Shown: in pieces, positions 35,355 to 41,400 of the stretch
How the letters are laid out: each line of letters opens with the position of its first letter
How positions within the stretch are numbered: the stretch's first letter is position 1
DNA from: Myxococcota bacterium
GTDB taxonomy: Bacteria > Myxococcota_A > Polyangia > Polyangiales > Polyangiaceae
DNA length: 41,400 bases
Direction of reading: 5' to 3'
NCBI GenBank assembly: GCA_963169165.1
Contig: CAUJFL010000417.1
Coordinates: 1 to 41,400, forward strand
Position numbers and translations under genes: made by a program
Notes under the pieces: model-generated
The model's input: only the letters and a program-made list of their open reading frames with translations
Database searches by the model: none
Told to the model about the DNA's origin: nothing

Positions 35355-37022
35355 TCATTTCTTGGCGCACGAGACGCCGTGCCCTCGCTGGCAGCCGAGC
35401 GCGAACATCTCTTTGGCGCCGACGGGATCGACGACCGAGGCCGCCACGGCGCAGTCGTCGCCCGCCGTGCCGAGCGCGCGGTAGATCTCGTTCCCCTCGC
35501 GCAGCTCGACCCTCATCTCTTCGAACGTGGCCTTGCACTGCGCGGTCGGGAGCTGGAGGGCACCCGCGGCGCCGCACCCCTCCTTCAGCCCGCCGGTGCA
35601 CGCGCGCTTGGCGTACTTGAGGGCCGCGGCGCCGCGCGCCTCCGGGGTGGGCAGCGCGCGCTCATCCGTGAGGAGCTGCGGCACGAGCATGAGGCAGGCG
35701 GTGGCGTTGCCGCGGTCGCAGCCGATCCCGACGATGTCGAGCATCTTGACGTTGTCACGCGGCACCGGGTTGACCTTCTCGCGCTCGAGCAGGCCGTCGC
35801 CGTACACCAGCAGGGTCATGTAACAACCGACGCTGTCGCCCGCCTTGCAGCCCTTCACGACCGCGGGGACGAACGCGGGGACGTCGACGCCCTCCGGGAG
35901 GAAGTCGGCCTCGGGGTGCTTCGCCATCGCCGCGAAGGCGGACATGGTGCAGGCCGCGCCCTCCCCCTTGTCGCAGGCAGCCCGGAGCTGGTCGTCCGTG
36001 CCGGTGAGCGTCGCCTTCATCTTGTCGCGCTCGGCCTGTTTCACGACGAAGCCGGGCGTGAACGACGTCTCGAGCAGCGCGGAGGAGAAGCGGCCGCAGC
36101 TCTCGGGGCTGCCGGCCAAGCACTGCGCCCGGCACCCGGCGACGTCGTTGGGCGCGCAGAGCGACGCCTTGGCGGATCGCTCGCACGCGCCGTCGACGTA
36201 GGTGAATCCGGCGGGGCAGCTCCGCGCGTCGGGGGCGGCGATCCCGGGGCCGGCCGCGGCGGCCTTCTCGCCGACGATCGCGAACAGGGTCACGCGCACC
36301 AGCGCCTTGCAGCCGTCGGTCTTGGCGCGCCCTTCGTCCGTCGCCTTGTCGCAGGCCTGCACGTCGCCGTCGGTGGTGCGCGTCGATTTCGAGCTCTCGG
36401 CGCCCGTCGCGACGCCGCCCTGCCCGAAGACCTGCGCGGCGCCGCGCGCCTCGCCGCTCACGTTGGTGTCGAGGGCGAACGCGCCGAGCGAGGCCTCGTA
36501 GACGAAGTGGGTCGCGCCGTCACAGCGGCCCCGGAGCATGTCGCGTGAGACCGTCTGCACCGTCGTCGACTCGTTGCCGACCATCACGTACGCGAGGTCG
36601 AGCCCCTTGCCCTGCTTCAGCTCGGCTTGCACGGCGACCGGGAGCGAGACGGAGCCGAGGTTCGCGGAGACCGAGCTCAGGTCCTTCATCTGCACGACCT
36701 TGGTCTTCTTCGAGATGCCGCGGTACGCGTAGTCGCCCACGACCGAGCAGCCCTTCAGCACCTCGACGCCCTCGCAGGAGTACTTCACGACGGCCACGCC
36801 GCGCTGCATCGCCGACTCGAGCGACGCGCGGTTCTGGTCGGACCAGTCGACGGCGAAGGGCTCGTTGTCGCCCCCGACGCGCTTCGGATCACAGGCTCTT
36901 TCCCCGGTGGCGTCGCCTGCGCTGCTCTCCTTCGGGCGCACGAGCGAGGCCTGCGAGGCGCAGGCACAGACGAAGGTCGAGGCGACGAGCCCGGAGAGCA
37001 GACGAGACGTTTGGCGTGTCAT
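35355..37022 (-). CDS. Lipoprotein with Hcp/Sel1-like C-x7-C repeats
   Basis: Predicted 555-residue lipoprotein with signal ending FVCACASQ. The N-terminal half has no recognised fold but carries a secreted look (few Cys, many short strands, VKYSCEGVEVLKGCSVVGDYAYRG split by loops). The C-terminal part (~310-555) has six pairs with exact C-x7-C spacing: CLAGSPESC, CDKGEGAAC, CKAGDSVGC, CDRGNATAC, CTGGLKEGC and CQRGHGVSC. This is the pattern of disulfide-linked Sel1-like repeats in Helicobacter Hcp proteins, which are helical scaffolds for protein binding. The ATG at 37022 gives a proper signal peptide. The frame is open farther upstream, into the tail of the pseudokinase gene. Confidence 0.87.
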   Translation of the reverse strand: MTRQTSRLLSGLVASTFVCACASQASLVRPKESSAGDATGERACDPKRVGGDNEPFAVDWSDQNRASLESAMQRGVAVVKYSCEGVEVLKGCSVVGDYAYRGISKKTKVVQMKDLSSVSANLGSVSLPVAVQAELKQGKGLDLAYVMVGNESTTVQTVSRDMLRGRCDGATHFVYEASLGAFALDTNVSGEARGAAQVFGQGGVATGAESSKSTRTTDGDVQACDKATDEGRAKTDGCKALVRVTLFAIVGEKAAAAGPGIAAPDARSCPAGFTYVDGACERSAKASLCAPNDVAGCRAQCLAGSPESCGRFSSALLETSFTPGFVVKQAERDKMKATLTGTDDQLRAACDKGEGAACTMSAFAAMAKHPEADFLPEGVDVPAFVPAVVKGCKAGDSVGCYMTLLVYGDGLLEREKVNPVPRDNVKMLDIVGIGCDRGNATACLMLVPQLLTDERALPTPEARGAAALKYAKRACTGGLKEGCGAAGALQLPTAQCKATFEEMRVELREGNEIYRALGTAGDDCAVAASVVDPVGAKEMFALGCQRGHGVSCAKK

Positions 37023-37081
37023 GGAAATGGGACGGACGCATAGCCGTCGCCCACGCAAGCCGAGAAGGCCCCCGCCCCGAG

Positions 37082-37098
37082 TTGTAAGATCTTGTAAG
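37082..37098. promoter_or_regulatory. Direct repeat TTGTAAG at 10-bp spacing
   Basis: TTGTAAG occurs at 37082-37088 and 37092-37098, one helical turn apart. This is an AT-rich island in GC-rich DNA, 60-76 bp upstream of the Hcp-like lipoprotein start (minus strand reads CTTACAAGATCTTACAA). The geometry suits a dimeric regulator or an OmpR-type site. The minus-strand TTACAA could also serve as a -35. Confidence 0.5.
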
Positions 37099-37125
37099 GG
37101 TTCGGCGCGCTGTACGGCCACGCGC

Positions 37126-37247
37126 GGATCGATGCGGTAGCCGTCGTCGAAGCGCTCGATGGTCTCGCGCAGGCCCAGGCGACGAAGCCGCGCGAGGGTG
37201 ACGTAGACGCGGTTCGCGCCAGCGTCGGCGCGCGGTCGCTCGCCGGG
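37126..37247 (-). pseudogene. Detached winged-helix tail of the pseudokinase gene
   Basis: This is the in-frame continuation after the TGA at 37248-37250. It encodes PGERPRADAGANRVYVTLAR, then a short LRRLGLRE and DDGYRIDP, which are the recognition helix and wing of an OmpR-like winged helix. The helices before the stop (LRRLFLALSEHRLAH and ALTIWQLLEAG) are its first half. Trp (TGG) is expected at the TGA. The frame then runs on without a stop into the lipoprotein gene. Confidence 0.75.
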
Positions 37248-38342
37248 TCAGCCCGCCTCGAGGAGCTGCCAGATCGTGAGCGCGGCGCCCGGGTGCGCGA
37301 GGCGGTGCTCGGAGAGCGCGAGGAAGAGGCGGCGCAGCGGGCCGGTGAGCTTGCTGCGCTCGCCCGAAGGGCTCACCACCCACGCGGCCTGTGGGCCCAA
37401 CGTCACCGTCGTCGGCGCGGCACTCGACAGGGGAGCGTCGCCCTTCCCGGTCGCCAACAGCTCCGCCGCGAGCGCCCCGAAGCCTGCGCGATCGGGGTAG
37501 GCGCCCAGCAGGCGGCGGAGCCGATCGGCCGCGGCGATCGCCTCTTCCAAGGTCGGGCGCGTGCGCGGGTGCGCGAGCAGCACGCGCTGATCGGCCCACC
37601 GCAGCGCCCGGACGAGGGACGACTGGGCGAGGTGCCCGTCGTCCCCGAGCAGGGCCTTGATGCGAGGCGGGAAGCCAATGTGGGGGACGAGCGATCGCGA
37701 GAGCAGTAGCAGCGCCACGTAGTCCCCCATGGGGCTCGGCGCGCCGCCGAACGCCAGCTCGGGGGCCTCGAAGCACGCGGTGGACCCGTCGAGGCCACCC
37801 GTGTCGCGCTCGATCGGGAAGTTGTGCCCGAAGCCCACGAGGAAGCGCTCCCCCCGTCGGTTCACGAGGATGTTGCCGAGCGAGATCCGCCCCAGACAGA
37901 TCGGGCCGCCACGCGTGGGATCGTGGGTGCGGTGCGCCGCCTGGAGCGTCTCTCGAAGTGACACGATGAAGCCGTCGGCCGCGACGTACGGGACGAGGCG
38001 GCCCGACTCGCCGAGCCGGCGGAGCAGGTCGATGCCGTCCGCCGCGGCGTCGCACGCGAGCTCGAGGAACGGGGTGTCGCCGTCCGAGCCTCGTCGCGCC
38101 ACCTTCGGCACGCCCGGGTGATCGAGGAGGGCATGCACGCGGGCGATTTCGTCAAATGCCTTGACTATGGGGCCGCGGGTGGCCGTGACCCCCGGCAGGA
38201 CGAGCACCCCGGGCTCGCCCGTCGCGCGGTGTCGGGCCGCCGCCAGCCGGAAGGCGCCGCGGGTCCGGATGGGGACGATCGCGTCGTACGCGTCTTCGAT
38301 CGTCGAGTCGTTGCGGAGGCTCGGCGGCGGTATCCTGCCCAT
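37248..38342 (-). CDS. Pseudokinase with C-terminal winged helix cut by a TGA
   Basis: Predicted 364 residues as it stands. Residues ~15-270 follow a Ser/Thr-kinase layout but lack the catalytic residues. The catalytic loop is GRISLGNILVN instead of HRD-x-K-x-x-N. DFG is replaced by GFG (LVGFGHN). No VAxK lysine is seen near GVLVLPG. An APE-like motif remains (CFEAPELAFGG). From ~315 a winged-helix domain starts (TLGPQAAWVVSPSGE) and stops half-way at LLEAG, while the missing half is encoded in frame behind the TGA. I infer a catalytically dead, ligand- or partner-sensing DNA-binding regulator, now truncated. It is preceded by the IS remnant region. Confidence 0.8.
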   Translation of the reverse strand: MGRIPPPSLRNDSTIEDAYDAIVPIRTRGAFRLAAARHRATGEPGVLVLPGVTATRGPIVKAFDEIARVHALLDHPGVPKVARRGSDGDTPFLELACDAAADGIDLLRRLGESGRLVPYVAADGFIVSLRETLQAAHRTHDPTRGGPICLGRISLGNILVNRRGERFLVGFGHNFPIERDTGGLDGSTACFEAPELAFGGAPSPMGDYVALLLLSRSLVPHIGFPPRIKALLGDDGHLAQSSLVRALRWADQRVLLAHPRTRPTLEEAIAAADRLRRLLGAYPDRAGFGALAAELLATGKGDAPLSSAAPTTVTLGPQAAWVVSPSGERSKLTGPLRRLFLALSEHRLAHPGAALTIWQLLEAG

Positions 38343-38409
38343 TCGCCCGAACTATTCACGGGCAAGAGCCGGACGCCAGCGCCTCCGCGGGTTGGCCTCT
38401 CGCGACGGT

Positions 38410-38465
38410 CCTCCAGCTTCGCTTGGTCAGCGTCCTCCTCGAGCTGGAGGCGTGGGCCTCCAGCT
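38410..38465. repeat. Three alternating 9-bp repeats CCTCCAGCT
   Basis: CCTCCAGCT is at 38410-38418 and 38457-38465, with its complement AGCTGGAGG at 38442-38450 between them. Either outer copy can pair with the middle one, giving two mutually exclusive stems. It lies 68 bp or more upstream of the pseudokinase start and next to the IS remnant. It could be an IS end, an operator or a terminator stem (no T-tract). Confidence 0.6.
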
Positions 38466-38497
38466 CCGTTCGCTCATCGCGCTGGGCTAGCGATGTC

Positions 38498-38653
38498 TAC
38501 GCTCGCGCCCGCGCACGCGGCCGCGATCACCCCCACGCCGTCCGCATCCTCGCCCGCGCCTGGGTGCGCGTCCTCTGGCGCGCGTGGACGAACGCCACCT
38601 CCTACGAGCCCGCTCGCCACGGCGGGATGAACCCGTTCCTCGCCGCCACGTGA
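38498..38653 (+). mobile_element. Remnant of an IS110-type transposase C-terminus
   Basis: About 51 codons ending in TGA encode YARARARGRDHPHAVRILAR, then AWVRVLWRAW and YEPARHGG. This matches my recollection of the conserved C-terminal end of IS110/IS116/IS902 transposases (DHPHAVRILARAW...W). The catalytic DEDD N-terminal part is absent upstream, so it is a dead fragment. The family call rests on memory of the motif and needs a database search. The rest of the gap 38343-38673 holds only the 9-bp repeats. Confidence 0.65.
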
Positions 38654-38673
38654 GAGCGGGGACACAGGAAGCT

Positions 38674-39985
<1,312 letters not shown>

Positions 39986-40011
<26 letters not shown>

Positions 40012-41400
40012 CTTCGGGGCGATCGGCACGGGCACCTGGTGTTTGTGGCACGCGGAGGGTGAAGCGCGTGCGCGCGCCGTCGCGAGCGTACTCGAGCGCG
40101 CCGCCGCGCGCCTCGACGAGCGCCCGCGACATCCACAGGCCGAGGCCCGTTCCGCCTGATTTTGTCGAGAAAAATGGCTCGAATAGCTCACCTGCGCGGC
40201 TCGGAACGACGCCGGGCCCTTCGTCGAGCACCGAGAGCTCCGTGGCGTCGTCGACCGACCTCACCTCCACGTCGATCCGGCCGCCGGCGGGGCTCGCCTC
40301 GATCGCGTTGCGCAGCAGGTTGTCGAGCGCGCGCGCCACGAGCTCGCGCTCGCACACGACGCGCGCGTGGCCGTCGCGTCTCAGGGTGACGTCGCGCGAT
40401 CGGCCGAGCTCTCGCGCCGCGTCGATCCGCTCGTCGACGAGCTCGGCGAGGTCGACCTGCTCAGCGGTCGCGTCACCGCGGCGAGCCACGCCCAGCACCG
40501 ACGAGATCACCGCGTCGATGCGCGCCGCCTCGCGCAGGCAGGTCGCGACGTCGCTGGTCGAGCGCTCGTCGAGCGGGCGGCGCGCCATCCCGTCGAGCTT
40601 CAGCTTGAGGCCCGTCAGCGGGTTGCGGACCTCGTGCGCGACGCCCGCGACGAGCCGCCCCAGCGCAGAGAGGCGCGCGCCGTCCGCCACGCGGCGCTCC
40701 AGCGCGCGCTCCCGCTCGCGCGCGTCGGCGAGGTGGGCGGCCATGTCGCCGAGGCCCGCGGCGATCCGCGCGAGCTCCTTCGCGCGAGGGCGCGCGACCT
40801 GCGCGGTGAGATCCGTCTCCAGACGCCGGACCGTGTCCTCGAGCTCGCCCGCGCCGCGCGTCAGCGCGAACACCGCGTCGACCGTGACGATCACCATCGC
40901 GGCGGTGACCAGCGCCATCGCGAGCAACGTCAAGGACCAGCCGGTGCCCAGCTCTCGCCGCGACGCGCGCACGAGCGCCCACGAGGACGTCGCGTCGTCG
41001 ATGCCGATCACGCTGACGACCAGCGCGTGAGCGGGCAGCGCGATCGTGTCGCGCTCGATTCTCCCTGGCTGCGCGGCGGCGCAGGCGCGCTGGAGCACCT
41101 CGCGCACCTCGGGTGGCGGGCCCGGCGGTCGGGCGTGCGGCGGGGGCGCGGTCGACGCGTCCGGGTGCGGCGGGGGCCGACCGTCTCGCCAGCCTCGAAA
41201 CCGCGGCGGCGGCCCGCCCTCGGCGAGCACGAAGCCCTCGCGGAGGCAGTAGCCGCCGGCGCCGTCGACGAGGGGCGCCGTGACCGCGCGCGCGACGCGG
41301 CGCAGCCGCGCCTGGGTGACCTCGTCGCCTCGAGTGAGCGGCTCGTCGCCTTCGGCGCGGGATCGGCGCGCGAGCGCGTCGGCCGCCGCGGCGGTGGTCG
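39986..41400 (-). CDS. Sensor histidine kinase, partial (runs off the window)
   Basis: At least 471 residues; the N-terminus lies beyond 41400 and the frame is open to the edge. The visible order is an extracytoplasmic region with a Pro/His-rich stretch and two Cys (GGYCLREG, RACAAAQPG), a TM helix (LLAMALVTAAMVIVTVDAVF), a HAMP-like helical linker (RRLETDLTAQVARPRAKEL), and a HisKA H-box VAGVAHEVRNPL. The HATPase domain has N-box NLLRNAIEA, G1 LDEGPGV, F-box FEPFFSTK and G2 GGTGLGLW. It phosphorylates the NtrC-type partner encoded downstream with overlap. The signal sensed is unknown. Confidence 0.94.

Noticed and set aside
37248-37250. TGA as a selenocysteine codon
   Set aside because: The expected residue is Trp in a DNA-binding wing, not Cys, and no suitable selenocysteine-insertion hairpin was noticed.

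Overview
The window is a very GC-rich bacterial chromosome segment, with GC or GT/GC-ending codons almost everywhere. It most likely comes from a member of the Myxococcota, probably the Polyangia. The reasons are base composition, about ten lipoproteins many of which carry long Gly/Ala/Ser linkers after the lipobox, MopE-like metal-binding repeats, a PilZ protein of the type expanded in Myxococcus, a degenerate kinase joined to a winged helix, and an NtrC-type regulator with its kinase. No prophage, CRISPR array, plasmid or intact insertion sequence is visible. This placement is inferred from gene content, not from a phylogenetic marker.

Left part (1-11478). On the minus strand lie a coupled pair, a protein with four exact 24-residue Cys repeats and D-aminoacyl-tRNA deacylase (dtd), plus a small membrane protein. 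Divergent from them is truD, which overlaps the start of an ExbB-ExbD-TonB energy-transduction operon. Next come a nested inverted repeat, a CapA-like phosphoesterase, a pectinacetylesterase-like lipoprotein, an unknown membrane protein, and a tightly overlapped minus-strand operon tldD - atypical OmpR-type regulator - pdxA.

Middle (11479-29362). A frameshifted lipoprotein remnant is followed by an overlapping phospholipase C / di-haem peroxidase lipoprotein pair. A sugar-phosphate-type nucleotidyltransferase and a DegT aminotransferase form an ATGA-coupled minus-strand pair. They are divergent from a CDP-alcohol phosphatidyltransferase that carries a degraded nucleotidyltransferase domain. 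Together these could build an unusual (amino) polar-lipid head group. Housekeeping genes follow: rlmE, a PilZ gene, dnaJ, a HAD hydrolase, the PPDK/PEPS regulator gene and proC. Next is an ATGA-coupled pair of secreted lipoproteins: a haem-c/Ig-like/propeller protein with two cystine-knot motifs, and a PQQ-type sugar dehydrogenase. A small membrane protein, etfB-etfA with a strong intrinsic terminator, and tRNA-Pro(CGG) complete the section.

Right part (29363-41400). On the minus strand are a large MopE/PA14 lipoprotein interrupted near its end by an in-frame TAG, a GT39-type membrane glycosyltransferase with no clear start codon, a small Pro-rich lipoprotein, and a lipoprotein with Hcp/Sel1-like C-x7-C repeats. 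Upstream of the last is a pseudokinase gene whose C-terminal winged helix is cut by a TGA where a Trp is expected. A plus-strand IS110-type transposase remnant follows, then an NtrC-family regulator and its histidine kinase, which runs off the window.

The main second-look items are the Cys-repeat protein, the lipid head-group module, the tandem cystine knots on a haem lipoprotein, and three genes each broken by one small lesion (11.93 kb, 29.85 kb, 37.25 kb). The lesions may be real decay, recoding or sequence error.
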